A DNA stretch of 64,000 nucleotides from assembly GCA_029531795.1 (NCBI GenBank), contig JAPEIS010000003.1, positions 1,116,001 to 1,180,000 of the forward strand, read 5' to 3'. The position numbers and the translations under genes were made by a program. The stretch's first letter is position 1. Each line of letters starts with the position of its first letter. Below are positions 44,781-57,067 of this stretch, one piece after another. The notes under the pieces are model-generated. The model searched no databases. It worked only from the letters and a program-made list of their open reading frames with translations, and was not told the origin of the DNA. This DNA comes from Sclerotinia nivalis. Lineage: Eukaryota > Ascomycota > Leotiomycetes > Helotiales > Sclerotiniaceae.

Positions 44781-47700
44781 TCCACTGTTTCAGATTGAAA
44801 AGAAAAGAAAAAGATTCCAACTCGCTTCACCGCAGGGTCAAGGATTACATAAACTCTGAGGTTACCCATTCCTTACAGGGGCCAAAAACCCCCCATCTTT
44901 AACCATTCAAAGCCCTGAACTGGAGGCTTTAGAATTGTTCAAATGGGCATCTATGAAAGAATATTTCCTTCTTTTAGCTATTTTTAATAGTCCGTACATT
45001 ACTTCAAACTTCCCTTCTTTTCGCGATTTTCCTATTTGACCTTTTAACTTTTCATCTGATGTATCATCAACTCGGGAGGTTGGGATTCTTATGTCAGCTC
45101 TAGTCTCGCAGATCTTGCATTGGCGAATTTGCTCATGTCATGTACGAGAAAAGAGAATATGCAGGTAGCAAACTGGAGGGGGAAGAAGAAAAGATACAGT
45201 ACCTACGCAGGACGTACAAGCAAGATATCGGATTTTCATCACACCGTCTTTCAGTACGTGACAAGCCAAGTTTCTCAAGAGGTCAGGTAATACGAGATCG
45301 TGTCTCTTTCTCCTATCTTCTCACTAAAATTCTCCGCCCTCGCCGTCCTCACACTTATTCCCATCGTGATGCAACGTTTTCTTTCAATTGCGCAACCTCA
45401 TCGAGAACAGTTTCCCTAGCGCAAATCTCCATATTACTCATATGCAATACCCCAAGGGTTAAATTGTCATTAGTACCCAAATCAAGCGCCCTGAGGCATT
45501 TCCTAGCGATAAGCGGAAATGAACTATGGGGCCCTTTGCTATATTTACCCTCGCATTCAATTTACGGAGATATAATGGTATACAAAAACATCAAAATATT
45601 ATTTGCGTGGTTTCCAATTTATTGATGATCGGCCCAGATTTAACTTTAGGGTCCTGACACCTCAGATCATCATGGTGGAGATATATTTGGGCAAGGAGGA
45701 TGCGAAGTGAGTCAAGTGACGGAGGAGAAAAGCTTCATTGATTTGTGGAAATTATGAATTGCATATTTCTCATCTCCAGTCAGGGCGCGATACGCTTTTG
45801 GATTGGTTTTATTCGTTTCGCTGCACATCCTTTCCATATCTGCGTGGAAACTCCATCCAATACTATCCGAAATTGCATGCCGGCATAACACTTCTGGAGA
45901 TTTGCAAGTGTTACTTTTCTACATCTCCTAAAGTTCTCCTATTTACTCCTCCGTGAATGAAATTAACTTCATGCTGGCAAAGTAATCCTGGGTGTCGTGA
46001 CTCCGAAAATTCATTTTCCAATTCTTTACTGTGGAACGTGGTTGCCAGCGCAGCAAACGAGTCCTTCATCGATTCCGGCAGTGGTTCGAGGCTGCTGCTG
46101 TACTATGTTTACTATTGTCCCACGAAGTACATCCTTTTTGAACACACCACGCTGTTGTGGGACCTGGTACTTGATCCTTGGATCGGCTTTTGATGTAGGT
46201 ACCGCGATCATCCTAACATCCTACCGGCATATATGTATGTCTCATCCTTACTCGTGTCTCCATATCACTTCCATTTTGAGCCTCTCGATTGTCATTGCGG
46301 TGAGACCTTTGGTGATACCAATCACGTTTATTGTATTTCCTAGGTGTAACGAATGCCAAATTACCTCCTGCTACTCATTACACGTGGTTTAATGCCTGGC
46401 CAAACGTTTGGTGATACAGCAAGTTGCAATTTCACTTATGTTTCTATCTCCCTTGAACTTTCGTCATTACACGAAACCTCTTTGTCTTAATTTCCTCGCT
46501 GCAGAGAATTAGACAAAGCAAGTATGAGGCAGGCGGTACCGTGAGCATTATTACACAGTAACAATTCACCCATGCCATCGCCAAAACTTTCATATGTTGT
46601 CGATTATCGCCTTCCGAAATTATCATTGCTATCTTCTAGTCTAACTATATACCTAAAACTCTTTCGTCCGTATCATCGGAAGCAGGGTAGTTAGAAAGAA
46701 ATTGGGAGAGCAATATCTATTGTAGTATAGAACACCTCCTACCTTCATATCAATGAAGTCAGCTCACAATAGATTTCCCTATGGGCTGGCTAGTCCAACA
46801 AGTATCTAATCTCAATTGTTCATCTTAGTCCCCGATTCCTTCTTTCTAAAAAAAGGACTTAGAGTCCCATCTCTAGTCTAAACTTCTGACTATTCACCAC
46901 AACACGTATTGGAGAATATTTCAATATACAAATGGTGTGTTTGCTTGGAGTATATACAAACCAAAGCCTTGTGTCTTCTTCAATGCATAATAATGTAATT
47001 GTCGGCTAAGAACCAGAAGTCCAAGGCAACTTTGATTCGATCCTTGCGCGGCAATGTAGTCCATTTTTATGATTAGTTTTCTCGTTACGATATCCAAAGT
47101 TCTGTAGGGGTTTCAGGGTAGATGATACTTCTGTCTTATTGTGATAGCAACCATGTTTCCTGAAATACTGTAAGCAGCAACTTGTATACGGTACATACGA
47201 CAAAGGATGTCCATAAACATTGAAGAGACAATAAACTAGAATCACAAGATTATAGCAGTTCCCAGAGCCTGAAGATGCACTTCCCACATCCTATTGCATT
47301 ATTAGATGGGACAAAAAAAATCCAATCTCAAGTTCGTGTTTTTATGCCTCCCTATCTCATCCACAAAAATTATTCACTTATTCCCTCCATCCCAATCCTA
47401 TTCGGTCAATCCCCTCCATTTTCAACTTCTATTCATCACGCCATCATTTACACTCAATCCACTCCCTAGTTATCATTTCCCCACCCTTTAACTCCCCCAC
47501 TGCGTTAGTATATACAATCCACCGACCTTTCTTATCGAAACTAAACTAAACGTATCATGAAAATAGCAGCAAGGTTAACTAATTGCAGCCTCTTTCTCAT
47601 AGTTTTACTATACCCCCAAAAAACGATTGGCTTGCTCTTAAAATCCTTTCGACAGGAATCATTAGTATGGAAGGAAATTACATTTTTGCTGCGTTGGTGA

Positions 47701-49923
47701 TTTATCACTATTAGGGAGATTTTGATGGCCAGGCAGGCGAATAATGAAAGCTTTCACTACTTTTACTGTAGCTCGCGGTAGTTTCGCCATCAAAATATCA
47801 TATCATTTTCACTACTATTCCACTCAATTAAGATACGATATCTTGAAACCCCAACATGAATATAAATATAAACACATCTAACAATTAAATCCCCTTGTAA
47901 GAAGACATCTTAAATTAGATGCACTTCCACCGCTACAGAAATTCTATGGAGTACTCTCAACTGGGTTGAATTCGAAGTTATTTATTACTTTCTAGTTGCT
48001 AGTTGGTAGTTATGTTTTCCCATTTTGGGAAATATATATATAGATAGATAGATCGAAGATTTTGATTTGAAGTGGGTTTGAATTGAGTTTCTAGGTCGAG
48101 ATGGGGGGAGAGAGGGCGTGATGTAGGATGATAGGGCGATGAGATACATCTTGGGAATTCTCAGGGGCACTTTGAGTATTTAAAGCTTACTATATGTATA
48201 AACTATACATCCGGTCTGAAAATCATTTGGAGTATAGTAATAGATTGAATTTGAATTTTAAGAGCTAAACTTGGTCTTGTAAAGTTCGAAAATTGTGATG
48301 GGTATCTTTACCTAATTATAGAGAAGTATCCTTTGCCCATGCTACAGCCATCCAAGTGTATTGTGGGAATCATCTGAGGGATTATTCAAGGAAAGCCATT
48401 GATATTACATACGAAAGATCACCTTTGCTATATCCTACAAGTCCAAAGTGATAACATCATAAAACCCCATTTTATGAATACTACACTCTTGTCAGACTAT
48501 CATCAGGTCAATTGTACAGCAATTCTCCTCGAATATTTCCGAGTCTGAATCTCTTTCTATTGAGAAATATAGCGTTCCTGGTATATCCTGATCATTTTTC
48601 ATCTTGTTTCTCGCTTTTTTGCATATATTTCTACTCTTTGATTTAGCTCAAATCGCAAATCACAAATTAAATCAGAAGGCTTGTTTATCTTCAAAGCCGG
48701 GTGAATATCTTCACAAACCTGAATTGCAAAATTTTATAATAATTTCCATTATATGTCCAGAACACAGTGCAGTTTGTCATTCAGTTTCGAAAGGTGCCGA
48801 TCCAGGTTCAGATCAGGGAAAATCGTGTCGTTTATGTTGTATGGTTCTCTCACAACGTTTCACATTTCGCACTACTCAAGAATGTGTTTAAGAATTTGAC
48901 ACTGTTGAATTTTTTTTCTATATTTAGTAGAAGTTACTGATTTGATACTTTCATGTATAGTTTGATTTTCCAGAGGAGCAGCAGTGTGTTCAATAGTCTA
49001 ACCTGTACTCGAGTAGTCCAACAACAAAAGGCTTTTGAATGTGGAAATCATCATGATACTGAACCCATTTTTGGATCTTGAATCTTGAAATTTGTAAGAA
49101 TATGCAATCCCTTTTAAAAAGAAACTTTACCAAAATAATTTGACCGAAACATTGTCAGATGCTCGAAGGTTGATGGCTCTAGATCCACTGCAATTCAGAT
49201 TATGGATGCATTGAGGAGATGAAAGATAAATTCAAGATGGAGAATGTCCAGCGCTCTCGTATGTCATGAATTTAACAACATTATTTTTCATTGGTTATGT
49301 AGTGGAGGGAGTAACTGATATATATGAGGATGTTACAGGACTGTAAAAATACATGAGTTCGAAAGAAATGGCGAAATAGTCAAATAGTTTTTAACCGAGA
49401 ATTGAAAGGACTCGCTGATTGGTAGTCAAGTAGGGTTTCGAGTACGAGTAGTCTGACTGCAGCCTGAGAATGAAAGACTTTTGAATTTCTTCAATTGATT
49501 TATGTATTAGGATCTTTTGGATTATTGAAATAATTTGGGATGTTCGATGTATTTAGGATATTTATAAATAATATCTGGGATATTCAATATATTTAAGATA
49601 TCCAAAACATTTGGAACATTCGAATATATTCAATTTTTGAAAACGTTGTGCAAAATTGAAAGCTTTCACATCTAGTCTGCCAATTTGCACTACTAAATAC
49701 ACCAGAGCCCCATTTCTGCTGACAGGCCTATCCCCTCACAAGGAAAAAACAATCCATCTCCCTCACCGCAAACGGACTCGCAAACCGGTCCAGTTTTCGG
49801 ATCCAAGCCCCCAGAATTACATCTTCCGCCGCCCGCAGCCGTACTACTAATCCACTTCACATCCACATACGCAAACTGAATATAATAATTTTTTTGTTCG
49901 CCTGTTACTATGAGGGTATATGG

Positions 49924-50530
49924 TTATTTGCTTGTAAATATATAGCTGGTGCCATCGTTGATACCGGTACCGAAAGAATGGGCAGATGATACATCTGTAG
50001 CACCGATTGTGTTTCTGGCGTTGTCTTTGGGGGTTATGATGGCAAAGAGATTTTTAGAGGCGGAGACGCAATTTTGTGTCTTGGTGAGATGGAAGGAACA
50101 TGTTCCCGTGGCGTATGGTAGCGGCGGAGGAGGAGGAGTAGAAGAAGGAAGAGGCAGCGACGGCGTAGAGGTAGACGAGTTACTAGTGAAAGTCATGGAA
50201 GTCACAGACGAAATGATCCTTGACGTAGTGGTAGCGGCGTATAAATCTAATATCCAGGAAGATCTCTGGTTTATATAGTCTGAAGGATATGCTGAATCTG
50301 GAGAAAAATCGTCGATAGTTATATATGCGACATTGGCATCAGCGGCACTGGCAGGATTCATGTCATCCGAATAACCCGAATAATCGTATTGCGCATCTGC
50401 ACTTAGCGTAATATTCGATATTTGGACATTTCCGGTGTTGTTTAGAGAAAGGTTGCCACCATCAGGATTGGAAGTAAATGTAGCGATTAAATTGAGAGGA
50501 CGGCTAGGATAAAGGACGCCGTCTATTACT
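49924..50530 (-). pseudogene. 3' part of a decayed secreted-glycoprotein gene
   Basis: The minus-strand phase from about 50550 to the stop at 49924 is open except for a TAA after 'PPANSP'. It reads 'VIDGVLYPSRPLNLIATFTS', 'DGGNLSLNNTGNVQISNITL', 'YITIDDFSPDSAYPSDY', a Ser/Thr/Pro linker and 'GTCSFHLTKTQNCVSASKNL'. Many NxS/T sites and Ser/Thr richness suggest a secreted or wall protein. The upstream segment at 50560-50830 looks coding in another phase ('AQQLIRGALWTKIMARWH'), implying a frameshift or an intron. No family can be named. Confidence 0.5.
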
Positions 50531-50559
50531 TATGGACTATTGGCAGGTGGGGGTATATA

Positions 50560-51258
50560 TTATTGATCTTCCTCGTGACATATTTGGCTAAAGCATAATA
50601 GGCTAGGTTGTCCGCACTTCGTTGACATAGTATCCGGAACTACTAATGTCAGGCTTGTGCCAGCGAGCCATGATCTTGGTCCATAATGCGCCGCGTATGA
50701 GTTGTTGTGCCTTTTCCTCATCATCGTAATACTATACCTCAAGGTTAACAGCAGGAGGATTAGGAGATGGCGAATCAGCCGCCAAGTTCAAATGTAGTGA
50801 TTCGTGCTAGTGAAGATACGGTCAATTGATTTTCCATATAACTCGGGGGGTTCTTAAAGACTCACAGAAGAAATCAGAGCCCTATTGTCACTTTCCTCTA
50901 GGTTATATTTGAATAAATCTCTCGGGCTACTATCCCTTGTGACTGAGTCCTCTAAGTTCCTCCTGTTGAAGAAATCCGGGTAAAAATTTATCATAGGTTG
51001 ATTCGTATCGCCCAAGTTTGCGGCGTGAACAAATGGTGTGCCGCTTGGTTGTGGGGGCTGTCCGCGGCCTGGTGGTGTGAGATATGTGAGCAATAATAAT
51101 AGCATCGGGGCGTCCAATGGTCTGTACTGCAGTCCGATGTGCAATCTCGAAATTCGAAAATCTGTGAGTATTTGAAAACTAACCAGCCATTTCATTGAAA
51201 TTGCTGTTTCGAATTGGTCCAAAGTTGTAAGGGACTTCAATATCTCGAAAAATCTCAA
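50560..51258 (-). pseudogene. Middle part of the same decayed gene (coding-like fragments)
   Basis: The minus-strand translation shows 'PGRGQPPQPSGTPFVHAANL', 'PMINFYPDFFNRRNLEDS' and 'RDLFKYNLEESDNRALISS' (50870-51090). After a probable intron come 'LNLAADSPSPNPPAVNLEV' and 'YYDDEEKAQQLIRGALWTKI' (50650-50830), interrupted by TAG. Together with 49924-50530 this looks like one multi-exon gene broken by stops and probably frameshifts. The strand, order and spacing support a single locus, but exon joins could not be settled by eye. Confidence 0.4.
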
Positions 51259-51440
51259 CTACGCACATGTATTCAACATACCAAATAAAGAAAATATTCC
51301 ATGAACACAGTTTTTTCAAGAAAATCTAAAATCAAAAGTCTCTCATTGTGGAGTGCAGCAAGGCCGTTGGGAAGTGTTTCTAGTAGAACGGAGTAACTCA
51401 TTTGTTCTCGTTTGGTCTATTTTGACACTGCTTGTTTGGA

Positions 51441-51905
51441 TCATCGCATCGTACGTGAATTGTATGTTGAAAAAAAGGATTTTTTGTTACTGTAAATGAC
51501 CGCCGCCCCATTTGCAAAGACTGCTTGTATTTGAGACTGTTCAGCTAGATTGTATGCAGGAGAACCCAGGAAATCAAGAGCAGCTGCGTTTTTACAATCA
51601 ATATTTTCAGCAACACCCTCGGTGTTAGACATAACCCATGCATCATAGTAGGCACTGTCAATTTTGCCTTTAGCTCCAGCTCCAAAGGTGCTGCTGCAGT
51701 CTTTGTAATCCTACAGTCTTGTTCCAACCTTATTGATAACAGATGCATTCGTGGCAGCTAGCGGTATATCGGTGCCAGTGGGTATAACTTAGTCAGGAGG
51801 TTCGTCACCTAGATAGGGGAGAAGCGAATTATTTGTAGTTGGGATCTGCGCGAAAGCAAACCGCAACAATAAAGCAGTCGTTGGAAGAGTAAAAAACGCA
51901 GTCAT
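51441..51905 (-). pseudogene. N-terminal part of a secreted protein with two stops
   Basis: The minus-strand ATG at 51905 begins a clear signal peptide (MTAFFTLPTTALLLRFAFAQ) followed by 'IPTTNNSLLPYLGDEPPD', then TAA (51791-51789). It continues in phase with 'VIPTGTDIPLAATNASVI' to TAG (51713-51711), then 'DYKDCSSTFGAGAKGKIDSA', 'DAWVMSNTEGVAENIDCKNA' and 'IQAVFANGAAVIYSNK'. The phase is unbroken, so only the two nonsense codons (both explicable as CAA/CAG to TAA/TAG) and the missing 3' part disable it. The spacing of Cys and the small-residue pattern resemble fungal secreted lysine-specific peptidase-like proteins, but I cannot confirm a zinc motif. Confidence 0.5.
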
Positions 51906-53193
51906 GTTGTCATTAGTCTCAACTTAAATAATGGTAGAAATAGTGCACAGTAGGTAGCTATATTGAGCCTTGCCAAATTCATTTATACCTCCATGAGAAC
52001 CATTATCCGAAAACCGTGCCGTGTGATGTTAACATAACGACCCTCATTGTTGCAAAAGAAAACTTCGAGAAATAACAGCACAGCTATGCCGTTCATTGTT
52101 TTGCCATGGCCAAGAAATGCACAAACAATGGCCATGAGAACTGACCATCCATCGTATAATCTCCCGAGACCATTGGTTTCCCTTGCCTTTTGCTTGTAGG
52201 GAGAATATTCTAAAAAAGCTATTTTTATAGCTTGACGTGGAACTCCTTCTTGATGACTTTCAGAACCCTTGCCACGGAAAAGGAGGCGACAGCAAGAAAT
52301 GATGCGCATTCTATAAGCTTGATTAATCGCATTATTACTCTGCCGCCAACACAAGGTGAGCATTTGCTAGCCCGATGGCCCTACAAGGCAAACCTCACAC
52401 GTACATCCAACAAAAGAACAATTTGAGAAATCTAAAGGATGTTTTCTGATGCCTGTGATTCAAAAGAAGTTATCAATCGAGGAGTTCATTGGCAGTCAAC
52501 GTGTAACTACGCCGGTAAACAAGACTAACAGTTGGTGGTTGCACTCGCAAAACTGAGCCCCAGGAAAGTGTTGACGTTTGATAACTATTCATGAATGAGG
52601 CTCGTAAATCCTTTCTAATTATACTGCGGCTGTGTAAACCAAAACGGGCGAAGTCATTAAAAATGCAGTGTGAGAGAATGAATGGTTGATGAGCTAAATC
52701 GGTAGTGCTATTGATATATGATGTTATAGAAAGGAAGATTGACTGGCCGAATCACAATCAAGCTAAGGTAAAAAGAGCGTTTGATGGCATCTAAACTTTC
52801 TAATGCTAGGCTCATCTTGGATTAATCTTGAGCAATTGGAACTCAAGAAAACATACTTAGCCGCCTAGCGCGACTAGACTAGGCAACATGTTTCAAGAAA
52901 GTTTTGATAAAATAACATCATGCTTTAAAGCCAAATGAATAACACCACTTTTCGAGCAATAAAATACTAGGAAAAGTTTCCATCCTTTTCTTATTGTGCC
53001 TTGCACACTATCTTCTTCATGCCTTCAGGTCGCTCTTCCAAAAGCATGTTTTTCACAACAATTCTCGGCGTCGGGCAAGACTCAATATCTTGTCCCTAGA
53101 GACTTCCCTATTCCTTTGGCCTGCCACTTACATATAAATAGCGCCGGCATTTACTCCTCCTTTCACATATTGAACTTCCTCGATATTACTCCC
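51906..53193. other. Intergenic region, no gene seen
   Basis: Promoter region of the two diverging broken genes. The short frames (51983-52363 minus, 52232-52426 plus) overlap each other and show no motifs. Confidence 0.35.
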
Positions 53194-53873
53194 ATGCTCG
53201 GCAGCAAAATTTACCGCACCTTTCCCACCCTCTTCCCTCCGCCCAAATCCGATCCAGTGGACCTAACAGTCGAAGCCTCGTCTCGCATGGCGGCGGAGCG
53301 TCGTCTACTCTATCCGGACTTTAATTATACTATGCGCAATATATTCCATACACGCGGCTGTACAATCTATGGTTTCCCATCCAGCGGCGGCATTTTCATC
53401 AAAGAGAATGCCGATATCGTCGATATGAATGTTCTCTCTCTGGACTGTTTTCACCCTATTCAACGATCACCTGATCCTATCGTAGAAGACGAGTTTGTGC
53501 TTCGATGCGAAAAATCGGGGCAATCTGGTGAAGAAGGATACATCATCGCGAGAGGGAATGGGCTTCTTCAAAGTATGATTACCAACACCCAGTTGTTCTT
53601 CGTTCACCCTCGAAAGATGCTTAGAAAAAAATCTTGATATTCGGATGCCCGACTAAATGGGGGGGGGGGACTTGGGTATTACCTAATCATATGCTTGAAG
53701 GTATGGAACATTTATTGCAGAGAGATTTCGAGACAATCAAGATGGCGGTGATTATGGATGAGAGGCTGGAGGTGATGAGAGATTTTGGTGTTGTGTTCTA
53801 TGACAAGGAGGAGGAGGACGTAGAAGAACTTGGGGATGAATACTGGAATGCGAGAGATGATGAATGTTTGTGA
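53194..53873 (+). pseudogene. Hypothetical protein gene with a frameshift at an A-run
   Basis: ATG at 53194 (MLGSKIYRTFPTLFPPPKSD) opens a frame to TGA 53635-53637. The protein-like reading then continues in another phase from about 53632 ('ILIFGCPTKWGGGTWVLPNH', 'ETIKMAVIMDERLEVMRDFG', an acidic EEEDVEELGDE tail) to TGA 53871-53873. The switch falls at A7 (53625-53631), and an 11-G run (53659-53669) follows closely, so either the gene is a pseudogene or one homopolymer is miscounted in the assembly. The two halves together give about 226 residues. No signal peptide or known domain. An upstream in-frame ATG at 52996 adds 66 residues with poor coding character, so 53194 is preferred. Confidence 0.55.
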
Positions 53874-53935
53874 GATGTCATGGAACGAAGCCAGAATTAC
53901 ACTCCTTGATGGATAAGATTTTCAATTTACCACAT

Positions 53936-54145
53936 TTAATCCCTTCTTGAACTGTAGATTTCTTTTAGCATGGCATTAACACGCATATCTGCGTGCTTCT
54001 CGACCTTCATTTTGTATGACTTTTGTAATTTTTCCACACACATTCTTTTGAACGATTTCGGTACTCTCTTGATACCGATTGTCTCATAAAATGGCTCGTT
54101 CACGCCCGAGTACCTACCAAAAGTCCCACGGACGCGATTTCCCAT
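53936..54145 (-). CDS. Small hypothetical frame, possible terminal exon
   Basis: A minus-strand frame of 69 codons with protein-like composition ('PKSFKRMCVEKLQKSYKMKV', 'HADMRVNAMLKEIYSS'). The TATAG just upstream of the ATG might be an intron acceptor (CTCTAG), but no convincing upstream exon is seen between 54150 and 54700. It converges with the frameshifted gene at 53873. No domain recognised. Confidence 0.3.
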   Translation of the reverse strand: MGNRVRGTFGRYSGVNEPFYETIGIKRVPKSFKRMCVEKLQKSYKMKVEKHADMRVNAMLKEIYSSRRD

Positions 54146-55247
54146 ATACTAGAGAAAGGATTTCGAGAGAAAGAAGAAGCTAGTCGAGCGGAAATCGAGT
54201 TGGGAAAATTCGCGCAGCTGTGCAAAAACCATACAGCAGGACCGCTGGAGCACCAAAAGGATCCATCAAACAAATGTGGCAGGCAATTTTGATGCCTAGG
54301 AAAACCAAAATATAGAAGACCGGCAACCCGTCCCGCAAAATCTTAATGATTGCATCACCTTCCGAGCCTCGAATATACTTGAGTATGCAATTTTCGACTC
54401 TGTCAAGAGATAGATTCTAGCCTTGTTGGTATCAAACGACATTGAATCCGCGAAAACAGGTGGAGAGTTAGACTACTGGGGCAGATGGCTAGAAAGCGCC
54501 TCGATACCAACGCATGCCTTTGACTTCGGTCACAGTGACAACACTATCAATTTATCGGCGTCATGAAATGAAGAAACTAAAAGACATTGGATATTTTTAT
54601 GTTCAACGAAAAAGAAACCCAGCTGTTCTCTACCTTCACGAGATGCTGCAGGATGCAATGGATGGACAATATGCGAATGATGAAGGGCACCTGACGAGTC
54701 GAAGGATGAATGAAAAGAATACCCACTAGGTCAAGAAAACTCTTCAATGTCCCCATCCAAATTTGACAATCAAATGGAGCTTACCTAGATGGCTAGGAAT
54801 TTTAATTTTGGTGTGTGATTTATTCATCCATGGCCCAAAGAATGATACATCACTCGAGGAGACTTCCATCGATGATAAGTGAATGAGCTTGACTGAGGGA
54901 TACTCTCATTCATGGCAATCATCAGTCACTAGAGACTTCTATTTATGATAGAAACCAACGACAGATACATGTGTTTTGGCAGTCATAAATTCAACTTGAC
55001 AGCAGTGTCTACCTTACTAAGCATGGTAAGGCTACCTGACTTGTCCCTCATATTCCGGTGACCGAAACGACCAAATGTGAAGTTAAGCTTCAAGTACTTG
55101 CCGCGTCAAGGTTGACAACCTAGAACTGTCAAACAACTCCTCAACTTCTTCATCATCTCCATACCAAAACAACAATTTTACGCTCTTTTTCTGTAATTGT
55201 TCGTTTGACTTGATACCCCAAAACTCAATCAATTATCATTTGCAATA
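54146..55247. other. Intergenic region upstream of RPN5
   Basis: No gene recognised. The last 120 bases before the RPN5 start are pyrimidine-rich (CTCCTCAACTTCTTCATCATCTCC type), typical of fungal core promoters. No yeast-type proteasome element (GGTGGCAAA) was seen. A 71-codon plus-strand frame at 54514 lacks a domain. Confidence 0.4.
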
Positions 55248-56891
55248 ATGTCGGACGAACAGATTCGCAAGCCTGACAAGGACTTTTCCAAAGAGGTCGA
55301 CACACAGCTTCCAGAAGCCGAGCAGCTTGCACAGGTATATCTCTATTATGATTAGAATAAAATAGGAAATTCTCTAACTTATTTTACTCTATTAGACAAA
55401 TGTGCAAGGCGCCATTGAGAAGCTTACGGTATTGGAGAAACAAACAAGACAGGTCAGACCGAAACACTTTACACATCAGCGCACGCCATTAACATCTCCA
55501 ACAGGCATCAGATCTTGCATCGACATCTCGAATCCTCGTCGGAATTGTCACTATCTGCAAAAATGCTGGCGATTGGAGTTTATTGAATGAACAAGTTCTG
55601 TTATTATCGAAGAAACATGGCCAACTCAAACAAGCTACGACAAAAATGGTACAGGTGGTTATGGAGTTTTTGGATTCAACACCAAACCTGGAGACAAAGC
55701 TCACAGTCATCGAGACATTGCGAACGGTCACAGAGGGAAAGATCTTCGTCGAGGTTGAGCGCGCCCGAGTTACTAAAATCCTCTCCGATATCAAGAAGGA
55801 ACAGGGTGATCTCAAATCAGCAACAGACATTTTGTGCGAGTTGCAAGTCGAGACATTCGGATCTATGGAAAGAAGGGAGAAGACAGAATTTATCCTGGCA
55901 CAAGTCGCATTATGTATAGAGAGCAACGACTGGACACAAGCTGGAATCTTAAGTCGAAAGATCAGTACCAAATATTTGGCAAGAAAGCCGAAGAAGACTC
56001 CGGAGCAGTTAGTGAAGGAGGCAGAGGATAGGGAAAAGAGAAGAAAGAAGGGAGAGGATGTTCCAGAGCCAAAGGAGGACGATGTTACCGATCTCAAGTT
56101 GAAATATTACGAGCACCAAATCACTTTGGCGAAGCATGATGACAAATATCTTGATGCTTGCAAGCATTATAGACAAGTTCTTGATACGGAAGCTGTCGAA
56201 GAGGATCCTCAGAAGCTTCATTCGGTAAGTTTGATACTTCCACTCCCCTCTAAGAAAAAGCTAATATTTGCAGGTCTTGCAAAGAATCATCTACTATGTC
56301 ATCTTAGCTCCTTATGATAACGAACAATCCGATCTCCTCCACCGCGTACACAAAGATACTCGTAATAGCCAAGTACCACTCGATTCCCAGCTTCTCAAGC
56401 TATTCACAGTTCCAGAACTTATGCGATGGCCCGAAGTTTCAAAGATATTTGGACCACACCTCTGCGATACCGATGTTTTCGACGTTTCACAAGGTCAATC
56501 TGCCGACCCCAAGGCACACAAACGTTGGGAAGATCTACGCAAACGTGTTATTGAACACAACGTTCGAGTGGTCGCCAAATACTATACACGAATTCAAATG
56601 CCCCGATTGACTCAACTTCTTGATTTGACCGAAGACGAGACAGAGAAATATATTAGCGAGTTAGTCACTGCTAAGACTGTTTTCGCCAAGATCGATAGAC
56701 CTGCTCGTATCGTCAACTTTGCTAAACCAAGAGATGCGGATGACGTTCTTAATGAGTGGAGTGGAAATATGAAGAGCTTGTTAGGATTATTGGAGAGAAT
56801 TGACCATTTAATTACGAAGGAGGAAATGATGGCTAGGATTCAACCAACCAAGTCATCAAAGGGCTCAAAGGCTGGAAAGGTTAAGGCTTAA
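55248..56891 (+). CDS. rpn5: 26S proteasome regulatory subunit RPN5 (PSMD12)
   Basis: Four exons: 55248-55334, 55396-55452, 55505-56224 and 56274-56891, all with GT..AG introns of 49-61 nt, encoding about 493 residues. The N-terminal helical repeats include 'VQGAIEKLTVLEKQTRQ', 'KKHGQLKQATTKMVQ' and 'KIFVEVERARVTKILSDIK'. A Lys/Glu-rich insertion (KPKKTPEQLVKEAEDREKRR) lies near residue 225. The C-terminal part carries the PCI domain ('YYTRIQMPRLTQLLDLTEDE', 'ARIVNFAKP', 'LLERIDHLITKEEMM') and ends in a Lys-rich tail. RPN5 is a scaffold subunit of the 19S lid; the related COP9 complex uses it in some yeasts. Yeast and human proteins are about 445-456 residues; the fungal insertion explains the extra length. 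The gene is intact and convergent with the FSH hydrolase gene. Confidence 0.93.
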
Positions 56892-57067
56892 TGATCTTTT
56901 CTAATCTACCATTAATGATACCTGCTGCTTTGTACAATTATTCTAGATTCTAATGACATGAATCATTTATGCCCATGTCTATGATGTCCTATATCTATTC
57001 TAGCTCTGTGACTCTATTGGAGCGAAGATGTATATCCCCTCATTTTTATCAAACCTCCACTTCTCAC

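Larger units (their letters stand above)
42206..49923. other. 7.7 kb region without a supportable gene
   Basis: Only short frames on both strands. The first 1.5 kb probably includes the promoter of the EGF-like gene. A 58-codon minus-strand frame is listed separately. Simple repeats occur at 44067-44112 and 48033-48052 (TA then GATA units). No tRNA, rRNA or recognisable transposon was found. Confidence 0.45.

Noticed and set aside
45140..45625. 161-codon plus-strand frame
   Set aside because: Residue usage is irregular, no domain, and neighbouring frames are similar in length; not supportable as a gene.
52996..53193. Upstream extension of the 53 kb gene to ATG 52996
   Set aside because: The added 66 residues look like translated leader; the downstream Met at 53194 precedes the protein-like part.
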